A stretch of DNA of 64,000 bases, taken from contig JAFDXR010000021.1 of the NCBI GenBank assembly GCA_018267825.1, forward strand, positions 117,685-181,684. The letters run 5' to 3'. Below the pieces are notes generated by a model. It had not been told where the DNA came from. It did not search any database and worked only from the letters and a program-made list of their open reading frames with translations. The position numbers and the translations under genes are program-made. Below are positions 6,951-16,246 of the stretch, in pieces. The DNA is from Bacteroidota bacterium (GTDB lineage: Bacteria; Bacteroidota; Bacteroidia; B-17B0; Aurantibacillaceae). Position 1 is the first letter of the stretch. The number at the start of each line of letters is the position of its first letter.

Positions 6951-9641
6951 CTATCCTTTTGGAAGCTCCACAATCTTAAACTCCGTACGGCGGTTCCTGG
7001 CGTGCTCTTCTTCGCTGCATTCCACACCATTTTTACAATTGTTTAACAATTTGCTTTCACCATAGCCTATGGCCTTCAGCCTGTTTTTATCGATGCCACG
7101 CGAGATCATATAATCTACAGCAGCTTTGGCTCTCTTTTGTGATAGTTGCAGATTGTACTGGTCTGAACTGCGTGAATCCGTATGGGAGCTGAGTTCTATG
7201 GTCAGGTTTGGATTCGAGTTCAGTACGGTAATCACCTTGTCAAGGATTTTTGTACCACTGGCGTCAATATGCCAATCGCCATAAGCATAATAGAGGTTCT
7301 CTATAATGGTGAGGCTTTCCTGGCGCTGTTTGTTTTTCATTTCGAGCACCTGCAGCCATGGATCATCTACAGTATAATCGCCCAGGGCATCTTTATCGAT
7401 GGCGAGTAAGTTAAACTGGAACCTGCCTTCTCCTCCCCGCTTTATTTCTTTATAAATCCGACCCCGTGCATCAGCCACAAAAATCTTTGTAACATTGGTA
7501 AATTTATTTTCAGGATCCTCAATAATAAACATGTAATTTTTTGTTGCCACAAGATTTTTAAACTGGAACTTACCGGTAACATCCGTCATGATATTCTGCA
7601 CTGCAGTCTGCCCGTCGAGGATCACCACTTTGGCATTGGCCAGCGCTTTGCGGTCCTGATCGTAGATATAGCCATTCAGGGTCATCACCAGGTCATCGTC
7701 AACTACCGACAGATCTTTCAGAGCCTCCTTATCTACACTCAGTAAATTAAACTGAAATTGCCCGCGGGAATCCGAATCTGCTACTTTCACTTCTTTACCG
7801 GTTTTATTGGTTAGAATAATTTTGGCATCAGCAGGCACTTCACTGTCATCTATATATAGTGTGTAGTTCTGATCGGTTGGTAAGTTTCGGAAAGCAAAGG
7901 CACCGAACTCATTGGTAGTTGTTTCTTCTACCACATCACCATACGCATTTTTAATCATCACTTTTTTATTGGCCAGGGGTTTGCTGGGATTTTCACCAAC
8001 CAGGAGGTTACCGGCCAGGCTCAGGTCTTCCTCATCATACAAATCCGGCATACTATTGGGGTCGATAGGCAGGTTTTTGAAAACAAATTTTTGTTTGGTA
8101 TCCGTGGTGTGCGTTACCCGGGCCACTTTATTATTTTTATCGGCCATATAAAAGCGGGCTTTGTTTTTCAACTGTGCATCCGAATCATCAACCTGGGCCA
8201 TATACGTTTTATCAGCCTCGAGGTTTTTGAATTCAAAATAACCGGCATCATTTGTTTTGGTAGAATCGATCTTCTGAGAGTTACTATCAAGCAGGTATAC
8301 CTTCACGTCCTTCGCCGGATCATTGGTATTATCGGTCAGGAGAATGGTGCCGGAAACCGTAATGTATTTGTTGGTAAATTTAAAAGCATAAATATCATCA
8401 GCCCCTTTTCCGCCTTCGCGGTTTGACGAAAAATAACCGGTCGAGTCCGAAACAAAACTGATTCCGAAATCATCGGCACTGCTATTTAGGAACAACCCTT
8501 CATTACGGCGCATCACCCATTTATCGTTTAGCTGGCGGGCCGTAAATATATCAAGGCCGCCAAAGCCGGGTAATCCATCGGACGAATAGAATAAAAGACC
8601 GTCTTTCCGGATGCAGGGGAACATTTCATCACCACTGGTATTGACATCGGGACCCAGGTTCACAGGCTTATCCCAACCTCCGGCATTTTTCCTGCAAACC
8701 CATATATCTTTTCCTCCCTGGCCTCCAGGCATATCGGAGGTAAAGAATAAGTAGTTTCCGTCGGCGCTTAATGAAGCGTGCGCACAGGAATAATCATCGC
8801 TGTTGTACTGAAATGGCTGCGGTTTGCTCCAGTGGGTGTCATGCCCGGTAGAAATATAGAGTTTACCACGGTTTACAAAATCCTTGTTTTTCTTATTCAC
8901 GATGTAATTTACCCGGGTAATAAACATGGTATTTCCATCAGCCGAAAAAGCAACGGGGCCATCATGAAAGCTTGTATTCACTTTTCTGGAAAGAACTTTT
9001 GGTTTGGCATGCATAGCCTTTGCATTCACATAATACACATTGAGATATGGCTTGCCATTCATATCGCTGGTCGGAAAATCGACAATATCACTTTGTTTTT
9101 CTCCCGCATACACCAATCTGTTATTTACCATAACCGGGCAAAACTCTGCATATTTCGTATTCACGCCATTCACCTGTTCTACCTGGTATTCCTGGGGTTT
9201 CGACTGCCAGTATTTTATTTCCTTGCAGGACTTAACAGCATATTCGGCCTTCTTGTCAAATGGCTTACTGGCCAGGTATTTGGTATACTGGTTAAGAGCT
9301 TCGGTATAATTGGTATTTGTTTTGAGTACATTTCCATAGTTATAATGTACCTCGGGAGTCACTGTTCCCAGAGAAACAGCCTGCTTATAATATTCTTCGG
9401 CATGGTTGTAATCCTTCAGCATCCGGTAACAATCAGCCAGGCGGATCAGGCTCTCCTGTTTTTCAGGGCCATCGCCTTTTTTCGATGCTTTTACATATTT
9501 AGGTAAGGCTTTATAGTATTCCAGTTTATCATAAAGCTTATCGGCCTTTTTCTTTTGGGCAAAGAGGCCGGCAGGTATGCACAGACAAAGCGCAACAACC
9601 AGGTGATATATAAATATATGTCTGATATAATGAAGTATCAT
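6951..9641 (-). CDS. PorE-like OmpA-family protein: TPR, PD40 propeller, regulatory-like domains, OmpA
   Basis: An 896-residue envelope protein with the domain order of T9SS PorE. It has a signal peptide (residues 1-28), TPR helices (about 30-160), PD40/WD40-like propeller blades (about 185-430, with DGNTMFITRV, DGNYLFFTSD and DGLLFYSSD), three carboxypeptidase-regulatory-like modules (about 435-750) and a C-terminal OmpA peptidoglycan-binding domain (about 780-896, with SHTDSR and RAKAAVDYM). Such proteins anchor PorP/SprF-type outer membrane proteins to peptidoglycan. The ATG overlaps the stop of the PorP/SprF gene (ATGA), so the two are translationally coupled. P. gingivalis PorE has one regulatory-like domain, so the three modules here are an expansion. 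It may be a paralogue serving this operon's cargo rather than the core T9SS subunit. Confidence 0.85.
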   Translation of the reverse strand: MILHYIRHIFIYHLVVALCLCIPAGLFAQKKKADKLYDKLEYYKALPKYVKASKKGDGPEKQESLIRLADCYRMLKDYNHAEEYYKQAVSLGTVTPEVHYNYGNVLKTNTNYTEALNQYTKYLASKPFDKKAEYAVKSCKEIKYWQSKPQEYQVEQVNGVNTKYAEFCPVMVNNRLVYAGEKQSDIVDFPTSDMNGKPYLNVYYVNAKAMHAKPKVLSRKVNTSFHDGPVAFSADGNTMFITRVNYIVNKKNKDFVNRGKLYISTGHDTHWSKPQPFQYNSDDYSCAHASLSADGNYLFFTSDMPGGQGGKDIWVCRKNAGGWDKPVNLGPDVNTSGDEMFPCIRKDGLLFYSSDGLPGFGGLDIFTARQLNDKWVMRRNEGLFLNSSADDFGISFVSDSTGYFSSNREGGKGADDIYAFKFTNKYITVSGTILLTDNTNDPAKDVKVYLLDSNSQKIDSTKTNDAGYFEFKNLEADKTYMAQVDDSDAQLKNKARFYMADKNNKVARVTHTTDTKQKFVFKNLPIDPNSMPDLYDEEDLSLAGNLLVGENPSKPLANKKVMIKNAYGDVVEETTTNEFGAFAFRNLPTDQNYTLYIDDSEVPADAKIILTNKTGKEVKVADSDSRGQFQFNLLSVDKEALKDLSVVDDDLVMTLNGYIYDQDRKALANAKVVILDGQTAVQNIMTDVTGKFQFKNLVATKNYMFIIEDPENKFTNVTKIFVADARGRIYKEIKRGGEGRFQFNLLAIDKDALGDYTVDDPWLQVLEMKNKQRQESLTIIENLYYAYGDWHIDASGTKILDKVITVLNSNPNLTIELSSHTDSRSSDQYNLQLSQKRAKAAVDYMISRGIDKNRLKAIGYGESKLLNNCKNGVECSEEEHARNRRTEFKIVELPKG

Positions 9642-10591
9642 AAAGTTCGTGGTGATAACATTTTTGATTTAAATGTATTGAAGTCAAATCCGATCATGAT
9701 CTCATGACCTGCGCCAAGCCGGCGCTGCACACTGCTGGTGGCTGTATCGAAAGCGTAACCGATCCGCAATTTGTCCGTAACATATACTTGTGTAAGGAAG
9801 CCAATGGTAGCATCAGAGCGGAAAAATACACCGGCCCACACCCTTTGTTTAATGAGAAAATTAAGATTCAGATCGGCACCACCTACATCCCGGGTGCGTT
9901 TTATAAGAAGGGTTGGATTAAATACCAGGTTATCGCCCAGGCTCCAGGCTTTACCGGCGACAATGAATACATGTGGATCGAGCTTATATGATACATCGTA
10001 GTATGCCGTTCCTGTAGCTCCACCACCATAGCTTTGTATCTTGTAAATAGAAGCTCCGTTCAGGTGTGTGATACTGGCCCCCACAAAAAATGTGTTTGAT
10101 TTCAGGAACACACCGGCATCCATATCAAATTTAGGTTTCGGATTCACCGCCGAGTTCACAAAAGATTCAGACTGGTCTTTATACGAAATCTTATTCCAGT
10201 CGATGTTGTAGTTTACCATTCCGCCACGCAAACCGAATGAAAGCTTGAGTTTATTGGTAATCGGCAGTATGTAGGCAAAGCTCCCGTAAACAGCGACTAT
10301 TTTCTTTGGTCCGATCTGATCGGAATAACCACTTAATCCAAGACCTATACGTTTCTTTTTTAAAGGCCCGTGCAAACTGAAAGCCTGTGTTCTTGGGGCA
10401 CCATCAAATCCGCTCCACTGCTGGCGCACATCTACTACCGCCGAAAGGGCATCGCGGCTACCGGCATAGGCCGGGTTAATCACCATCTGATTGAACTGAT
10501 ACTGGCTATACTGAGGATCCTGCTGAGCCGTTACAAGCAAAGTCATCCACATAAAGCCTATCAGAAATATTTTGTGTTTCATAAACATCAT
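9638..10591 (-). CDS. PorP/SprF-family type IX secretion system outer membrane protein
   Basis: A 317-residue beta-barrel protein. After a signal peptide (KHKIFLIGFMWMTLLVTAQQ) it starts DPQYSQYQFNQMVINPAYAGSR, the hallmark of the family, then QQWSGFDGAPRTQ. It ends in a typical barrel strand (IMIGFDFNTF) with a short tail. PorP/SprF proteins are outer-membrane partners that bind type B (CHU_C) sorting domains and anchor exported cargo at the surface. The upstream gene encodes such a cargo and the downstream gene the periplasmic PorE-like anchor. The start could be any of the Met codons at 10591, 10588 or 10582; the last gives the cleanest signal peptide. Confidence 0.93.
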   Translation of the reverse strand: MMFMKHKIFLIGFMWMTLLVTAQQDPQYSQYQFNQMVINPAYAGSRDALSAVVDVRQQWSGFDGAPRTQAFSLHGPLKKKRIGLGLSGYSDQIGPKKIVAVYGSFAYILPITNKLKLSFGLRGGMVNYNIDWNKISYKDQSESFVNSAVNPKPKFDMDAGVFLKSNTFFVGASITHLNGASIYKIQSYGGGATGTAYYDVSYKLDPHVFIVAGKAWSLGDNLVFNPTLLIKRTRDVGGADLNLNFLIKQRVWAGVFFRSDATIGFLTQVYVTDKLRIGYAFDTATSSVQRRLGAGHEIMIGFDFNTFKSKMLSPRTL

Positions 10592-10597
10592 GATCGT

Positions 10598-11389
10598 TTA
10601 ATTTGTCGTAAGCTCTACCCAACCCTTCTTCACACCATTGCCATTGTTGAGCTCTATAATATAGAAATAGGTTCCTGTAGGAAGCATTCCACCTGTTTTC
10701 TGATTTTCACCCTTCCAGCAATTTGTCTGGTTATTATACCCATTTGTTTCCCAGAGCTTATTTCCCCACCGGTTGTATATATAAACACGATTGGACGAAA
10801 AATTCTCGATATTTTCAATATACCATGTATCGTTCTTTCCGTCACCATTGGGTGTAAAACCACTGTATGTGCTGATCTGGCAAGGTTCTGTACTGGCCGT
10901 GATCGTATATGAGTGGTTTAACGAATCCAACACATTATTGCTGGCATCATACGCAATTACCAGCACCGAATAAGTTCCGGGACTTAAGCTATCCAGATTT
11001 TCACAATCGTTGGTAGGACATACAGCAGCCGGTGTCCAGTAAAAAAGTTTATGATCTGTACCAACAGGAAGTGTATTTGGTTCAAGAACAATTTTACCAT
11101 CTGCACGTTGCAGACACGATTCATTGCTTACCATGGCTGTAAACGACAAACCTATTTTGCCGATAATATCCGGTTGCAGAAAACCTTGTGTCAACATCAT
11201 ATTAGCTGAAGCATTGCTGATGACCTCAACAACCGGCTCTCCGATATTATAAAAAACCTCAACCGTGGTTGTTCCGCTCGGAACTGTATAGGCTCCTCCG
11301 GAAGAGTTAAAAACACTGGGTTGCAGGGATTGCGTAAACCCGGTAAGGCACGCAAGCATACAGATTATATAAAAAATGTTCCTCATCAT
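10598..11389 (-). CDS. Secreted protein with gliding-motility-associated (CHU_C, type B) C-terminal domain
   Basis: A 263-residue secreted protein. The signal peptide ends near TGFTQS. An N-terminal module contains YNIGEPVVEV and LTQGFLQPDI, a segment common in small Bacteroidota surface proteins. A central Ig-like part carries a possible Cys pair (CPTNDC). The C-terminus, from about residue 180, is a type B T9SS signal: FTPNGDGKNDTW, then VYIYNRWGNKLW, then LPTGTYFYIIELN, ending VELTTN. The start codon overlaps the upstream stop (TGATG). It is the likely direct PorP/SprF substrate of this operon and may form the anchoring base for the two fibre-like proteins encoded just upstream. Confidence 0.88.
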   Translation of the reverse strand: MMRNIFYIICMLACLTGFTQSLQPSVFNSSGGAYTVPSGTTTVEVFYNIGEPVVEVISNASANMMLTQGFLQPDIIGKIGLSFTAMVSNESCLQRADGKIVLEPNTLPVGTDHKLFYWTPAAVCPTNDCENLDSLSPGTYSVLVIAYDASNNVLDSLNHSYTITASTEPCQISTYSGFTPNGDGKNDTWYIENIENFSSNRVYIYNRWGNKLWETNGYNNQTNCWKGENQKTGGMLPTGTYFYIIELNNGNGVKKGWVELTTN

Positions 11390-13470
11390 CAGTTAACTTT
11401 ATGTCCGGTGAAATATGAATAATTTACGGGTGCATAAACCGGCAAAGCAGCCGACCAGTTGTGATAAACTCCCAGTTGCACCTGGTCGCCGGCATTTAGC
11501 TGTATATCTACGCTGATATTATTTTGCGCAACGGTTTGCCCGGCCGGAATCTTTTTATAGGCAACGCGATAGGTTCCACCGCCATACATAATCTGCAATT
11601 GAAAATCGAAAGCGCCAGTAGCAGTTGTGGCGTCCATTGTTACGCATCCGTCAAAGTGATAAACGCCCGGAGCAGGTGCGGTAAACACTGTACCCCCGAA
11701 TCCTCCACCGCCATTGTAATTGGTAGTCGAAAAGGTAATCGGAATAACAGAGCCATTGGCAATTGATGCATTGCCTATTCCATTGGCAGAGAAATTAACA
11801 GGTGCATTAAACGCATTGAAATACGGTCCTCCGTTTTCTGAGACTTTGAATTTCTGACCGTCAAAAAAGACCCGGCCTTCACCGGATGCAGAAGCCGGCG
11901 GATACGTAGAAACCCCATTGATGCTGAAAAGTGAATCTGTGTAAATGTCGCCTCGTACATGCAGGCTATGGGTCGGATTAATGGTTTTAATACCCACATA
12001 ACCCGAATTGTTTTTAATACTAAGGGCGTCCATTGTATTGTTTCCAAAACCCGTAGTACCTCCGCCCGATTTGAAAACCGCCAGGCGCAGATCACCGGCA
12101 CTTTCATAAATACCCGTATATCCGCTATTTACGCCATACATATTGCCTAAAAATAGCCGACTGCCGGATGCACAGATATTACCGCTTACGTCGAAATCAG
12201 CCAGCGGCGAACTTGTTCCAATACCCGCTTGTCCGTTTACACTGACCCATAAACCTTCAGGATCGCCATCGTTTGAAATAAATTTACCGGCTGTTTTCAG
12301 GTTCTGGGTTAATGTGTGATTCCCGAGATTATCACCAAATCCGGAAGGGTTTGCCCACACCATGCGCCCGGTACCCGTGCGCACGATCACATCTCCTGCG
12401 TTACCCGGTGTTACAGCACTTCCTAATAGAAGTGAGTCATTAACCCGCACACCACCTTTATCAAAAATAGCCGCCCAACGATCATTCGTTAATCCGTATG
12501 AAGTTGCAAAAAGCCCGATGGAAGTTGCTCCGGCGACAATGCTCTGTCCTTCGGCCAGTACACCAACACCCGGACCCGTGCCTGAGTTAACCCCTTTAAA
12601 ATGTCCGCCCATAATGGCTTTGGCATATTGCCCGGTAGTAGAAGTTCCCTGGGCAAATGAACGAATACCTGCCGTGCGGCTGGTTCCGCTTAAGTGATCC
12701 ACAAAAATACCACTGGAATCGCCGGCAGCCGGATTGTGCACATGTAGTTTTGCCCCTGATGGATTGGAAATTCCAATACCCACACGCAGGCCATCGTTCA
12801 CCAGGTTCGTACTTTCCTGCCAGGCAGACAGACTATTGTTCCAGAATAAGGTGTTGCCGTTGGCCGTTCCCGGAGCAAGCAGGCCACCAATGGTTACCGT
12901 ATTTCCATTACTGATGGATAAAGAATTGCCGGATACACTCAGGCTTGGTGAACTGATGCTGTAATTGGGATATGCTCCTGAAACAGGGCTCCCGCTTATA
13001 TTGACCGTTTGATTGGGTGCAGTATTTATAATGGTACCGCTATTAATAGCTATACCTGTCCCGGCCTGGTATGCTGATGCGTTGCCGGCCTGCTGGGCAT
13101 ACAAGGCATAAGGTGTAGAAAAGAATTTGGTTTCGGAACCAAGCAATGAACCATTCAGGTATATTTCATAACTGGCATTACCGGTACTCCATAACACAGA
13201 ACTGAAAGTGCCCGTAACCGGCGTACCTTGCCCTATTATCAGGTTAAAATATCCCAGGGGACTTGTTGTGATTGCATGATCCTCCTCATAATCGGGGGTA
13301 GAGCTTGCTCCGAAATTTTTAAAGATTCTGAATTTAACGGTAACCGACTGATTGGCCATGATGGCTCCTGCGGCATCACGCGCAATAGCCTGGTAGTTAA
13401 TACCCTGTGGCACTGATTGAGCAAACGCCAAAGAGGTCAGAAATACAAAAAGAAAAGAGAGTTTTTTCAT
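11389..13470 (-). CDS. Surface fibre-like protein with C-terminal C1q/TNF-like domain
   Basis: A 693-residue secreted protein with the signal peptide KKLSFLFVFLTSLAFAQ. Residues 20-130 form a conserved head (GINYQAIARDAAGAI, then GYFNLIIGQGTPVTG, then STPYALYA). The middle is low-complexity and rich in Ser, Gly and Asn, with tail-fibre-type motifs (VGIGISNPSGAKLHVH, GIGTSSPLADFDVSG). The last 130 residues look like a C1q/TNF jelly roll: VFTAPAPGVYHF, LNAGDQVQLGVYHN and terminal YSYFTGHKV. C1q domains trimerise, so a trimeric fibre with a C1q tip is plausible. It lies seven bases after the 719-residue paralogue and overlaps the CHU_C gene. No CHU_C or type A sorting domain is present. The fibre role is inferred. 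Confidence 0.8.
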   Translation of the reverse strand: MKKLSFLFVFLTSLAFAQSVPQGINYQAIARDAAGAIMANQSVTVKFRIFKNFGASSTPDYEEDHAITTSPLGYFNLIIGQGTPVTGTFSSVLWSTGNASYEIYLNGSLLGSETKFFSTPYALYAQQAGNASAYQAGTGIAINSGTIINTAPNQTVNISGSPVSGAYPNYSISSPSLSVSGNSLSISNGNTVTIGGLLAPGTANGNTLFWNNSLSAWQESTNLVNDGLRVGIGISNPSGAKLHVHNPAAGDSSGIFVDHLSGTSRTAGIRSFAQGTSTTGQYAKAIMGGHFKGVNSGTGPGVGVLAEGQSIVAGATSIGLFATSYGLTNDRWAAIFDKGGVRVNDSLLLGSAVTPGNAGDVIVRTGTGRMVWANPSGFGDNLGNHTLTQNLKTAGKFISNDGDPEGLWVSVNGQAGIGTSSPLADFDVSGNICASGSRLFLGNMYGVNSGYTGIYESAGDLRLAVFKSGGGTTGFGNNTMDALSIKNNSGYVGIKTINPTHSLHVRGDIYTDSLFSINGVSTYPPASASGEGRVFFDGQKFKVSENGGPYFNAFNAPVNFSANGIGNASIANGSVIPITFSTTNYNGGGGFGGTVFTAPAPGVYHFDGCVTMDATTATGAFDFQLQIMYGGGTYRVAYKKIPAGQTVAQNNISVDIQLNAGDQVQLGVYHNWSAALPVYAPVNYSYFTGHKVN

Positions 13471-13477
13471 GAACGGT

Positions 13478-15637
13478 TTATCGGATTAAACTTCCACTGA
13501 ATTGATTAATCAGGTTGGCCGAATAGTTATTTGTAATGGTTCCTGCACTGGCAATAGATCCGCCAACTCTCAGAATAACCTGTTGCCCCTGCGTAAGCTG
13601 GGCAATGGTATTGATCTGTAATGTGGTGTAAAAATAACTGGTTGCATCGGAGTTATTGGTGTGAGCGCGGCCAACGGTTGTTCCAGCGGTGTTATTATAA
13701 ATCTCAAGGTACACATACGCATTTCCCGTCGAACTCGGTGAAACAGAAACAAGCATCGTTGCATTTAATTCGTAGTACCCGGTTACAGGTGCGGTAAACA
13801 CCATGTTTGATGCATTAATGCTAAGCCCCCCTCCGATATTGAAAGCCGTTGAGCTTGAATATGCCGACGTGCTTCCTATTCCGGTGATCACAGCTGTATT
13901 GACCGATGTAATAGAAGACGGCGAGAAATTTGCTTTGAACATGATCGGGTTCGACCACTTTGTATTGCCCATGGCATCGCGTGAGGTTAAAACAGCACCG
14001 GCTACAGGGGTTACAGGCGTTGTAACCTGCATACTGTCTGTCAACACCTTTCCAAATACCCTTGTGTCGCCATCAAACTGCCCGGCCAGAACGCCACCCG
14101 CAGTACTGGATGCCACAGCATGTAAAGCCGGACCTGTACCATATTGATTAACGAATAATGCATCGGCCGTATTACCAGGATTAAACGTCTCAAAACGACC
14201 GGCATTACCTGTCGTTACCGTTGTTTTGACTCCGTATATGGCAGGACCAATACTTGAGTTTAAACCATAAAGCCCTGAAGCCGATGGATCAGTATTGGTC
14301 GTTTGTCCAACAATACCGTGCGCACCGGAAGATGCAACACTGTATGTATTGGTTGAATACAAGGCTGCGGAACCACTGTTGTTTTCGTTCACACTGAGTT
14401 TATTGCCCGGACTGCTGAGTCCTACTCCCACATTATCGGTAACATTTACGAGTGCCACCTGTCCTGTACCGGGTCTGTTCCAGATTCCGAGTGCCGGCAG
14501 ATTCAGGGTGCTGCTTCCCGCGCTCAGTGTTGTACCGGATATGGCAAGGTTCGGTGAAATATTAATGGTATTGGAATAGGCGCCCTGGGTGTAAGAATAA
14601 GTGCCGGTTGCATTATTAAATCCCATCACAGGCGTCGGTACATTTACCGTATAGTTTGGTGAACTGTTAATAACGGTAGCTAATCCGGTTCCGGTTAATG
14701 TAGATGAAGCCGGTGTACTCAGTGTCACCGTATTTACCGAAACCCCGTCAGTCAGTTTTAATGTATTGGTTGCCGGTGTATACGTTAAACTCGCTGCCGG
14801 TACATTTATTGTCTGCGATGGATAAGTTCCGCTTACCAGGGCATTACCCGTACCGGTCAGTGTAGGTGTAACTGCGCTGACAGTATAAGCTGCCCCTGCC
14901 TGGTTTACAGTAACATTACTTCCAGAAGTGATTGTTGTAACCGGTGCACTGGTAATGCTGAAACTTGGATATGATCCGAGGACAGACGGTCCGGAAATAG
15001 TAACCGTTTGGTCGGGTGCGGTATTGGTAATGACAGAGCCGGTGCTAATAGCGATACCGGTACCGGCTGTATACGTAGAACCACCTGCCGAAGGCAGCGT
15101 AACCGTATTACCATTGCTGATCGAAAGCTGGTTGCTGTTGATGCTTAGGGTCGGAGCCGGCACACTGATGTTGTAAACCCCGGTTGAAGGGTTGGCGACA
15201 GTATTCGGAGAATTGATATTAAGTGTTGGACTTGAGCTGGCATTTCCGGAATAAAGCGCATAGGGAACCGATAAAAAGCCGGTTCTACTCCCCAGTAAGT
15301 TGAGACCACTTCCGGTATCAAGCCATATTTCATAAGCAACGGCTCCCGTTTGCCAGTTAATAGCGCTGAATGTACCCGATTGAGGAATTCCATTACCAAT
15401 ATTGACATTAAAATAACCACTGTTATTGGTTGTCAGTGCATGCAACTCTGTGTACACCGGTGATGTGGCCGCCAGTGTATTGAATATTTTAAATTCAACA
15501 GAGATTGGACTATTGGCGAGTAACTGACCGCTGGCGTCTCTTGCAATAGCCTGGTAAGGAATATATTGCGGTACAGTTTGGGCATTAACAGACGTAAAAA
15601 CCGTTATACAGCATAAAATGCATAAAATTCTCTTCAT
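13478..15637 (-). CDS. Surface fibre-like protein, paralogue with C1q-like C-terminus
   Basis: A 719-residue paralogue of the next gene and first in its operon. The signal peptide (KRILCILCCITVFTSVNAQ) is followed by the same head (YIPYQAIARDASGQL, GYFNVNIGNGIPQSG, SVPYALYSG). The long middle is Thr/Ser/Asn/Val-rich, with SxNQLSISNGNTVTLP blocks also found in the paralogue and a fibre-type motif (VGVGLSSPGNKLSV). The C-terminal 150 residues (VFTAPVTGYYELNATM, then LTQGQQVILRVGG) again fit a C1q/TNF-like jelly roll, but the sequence differs strongly from the paralogue. Heads are conserved and tips diverge, as expected for binding proteins with changing targets. The binding role is inference. 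Confidence 0.78.
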   Translation of the reverse strand: MKRILCILCCITVFTSVNAQTVPQYIPYQAIARDASGQLLANSPISVEFKIFNTLAATSPVYTELHALTTNNSGYFNVNIGNGIPQSGTFSAINWQTGAVAYEIWLDTGSGLNLLGSRTGFLSVPYALYSGNASSSPTLNINSPNTVANPSTGVYNISVPAPTLSINSNQLSISNGNTVTLPSAGGSTYTAGTGIAISTGSVITNTAPDQTVTISGPSVLGSYPSFSITSAPVTTITSGSNVTVNQAGAAYTVSAVTPTLTGTGNALVSGTYPSQTINVPAASLTYTPATNTLKLTDGVSVNTVTLSTPASSTLTGTGLATVINSSPNYTVNVPTPVMGFNNATGTYSYTQGAYSNTINISPNLAISGTTLSAGSSTLNLPALGIWNRPGTGQVALVNVTDNVGVGLSSPGNKLSVNENNSGSAALYSTNTYSVASSGAHGIVGQTTNTDPSASGLYGLNSSIGPAIYGVKTTVTTGNAGRFETFNPGNTADALFVNQYGTGPALHAVASSTAGGVLAGQFDGDTRVFGKVLTDSMQVTTPVTPVAGAVLTSRDAMGNTKWSNPIMFKANFSPSSITSVNTAVITGIGSTSAYSSSTAFNIGGGLSINASNMVFTAPVTGYYELNATMLVSVSPSSTGNAYVYLEIYNNTAGTTVGRAHTNNSDATSYFYTTLQINTIAQLTQGQQVILRVGGSIASAGTITNNYSANLINQFSGSLIR

Positions 15638-15739
15638 AGTTTGACAACAATTAAAGTACTAAATATACAAAATAAACCATTTAAATGATTTCGATTAAAT
15701 AACTGAAAATCAATAAACTAATTTAATCGTGTGTTTTTT

Positions 15740-15799
15740 CATCTATGCAAAATAAGTACTCATAGGCAAAAACAATGCCTGCATAGATGCCAATCTATG
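15740..15799. repeat. Nested inverted repeats in an intergenic region
   Basis: CATCTATGCA (15740-15749) and TGCATAGATG (15780-15789) are a perfect 10-base inverted repeat 30 bases apart. The right arm can instead fold with its own neighbour, CATAGAT-GCCA-ATCTATG (15782-15799). The two foldings exclude each other. The site lies between the end of the ECF operon (stop at 15845) and the start of the fibre operon (15637), so it may be a terminator, an operator or both. No strong T-tract follows. Confidence 0.45.
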
Positions 15800-15844
15800 T
15801 AAAAATGAATAGAAGGATTAGTAAAAAGGGAAATGAAAGCCGGT

Positions 15845-16246
15845 TTATTTATCCAGGATGGATTTAATATCGGGTTTAAAATACAGAGCGCTTTTCATGA
15901 TTTTTCCGTCTTCCCTGAAAATAGGTTGTCCGTTCTCATCCAGTTTGCTCATATTGCTCCGGTGAATTTCATCAAATACCTCATCGATCTTGTGATGAAG
16001 TCCGTGTTTCAGAAGTGTTCCAAAAGCTATGTATAATATATCGCCCAGGGCATCAGCTACCTCAACAATATCGCCCCGCTGGGCAGCTTCCAGATACTCT
16101 TCATTCTCTTCTTTCAGAAGGTTATAACGAAGCATATAATCACGTTCGTCTATCGTTTTCATGTCATCGGCATTTCCAATTTTAAATACCTCATGAAACT
16201 CATGTACCGACATGATCTTGTGCAGCAATACTTTTTTCGATTCCAT
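15845..16246 (-). CDS. Nucleoside triphosphate pyrophosphohydrolase family protein (MazG/PRA-PH-like)
   Basis: A 133-residue all-alpha NTP pyrophosphohydrolase-like protein. The metal-binding motif is seen as EENEE (E46-E50) and DALGD (D65-D69). EIHRSNMSKLDENGQ after that is typical of the phage/bacterial PRA-PH-like subfamily. These enzymes hydrolyse non-canonical nucleoside triphosphates; the substrate here is unknown. The ATG overlaps the stop of the OmpH gene (TAATG), so it is the last gene of an otherwise envelope-related operon, and the link to its neighbours is unclear. It is not similar enough to the MazG gene at 205-531 to be a recent duplicate. Confidence 0.85.
   Translation of the reverse strand: MESKKVLLHKIMSVHEFHEVFKIGNADDMKTIDERDYMLRYNLLKEENEEYLEAAQRGDIVEVADALGDILYIAFGTLLKHGLHHKIDEVFDEIHRSNMSKLDENGQPIFREDGKIMKSALYFKPDIKSILDK

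Noticed and set aside
8778..9506. A 242-codon open frame on the plus strand.
   Set aside because: It lies entirely antisense to the PorE-like gene, whose domains are clear; its predicted sequence is hydrophobic nonsense rich in Ile and His.
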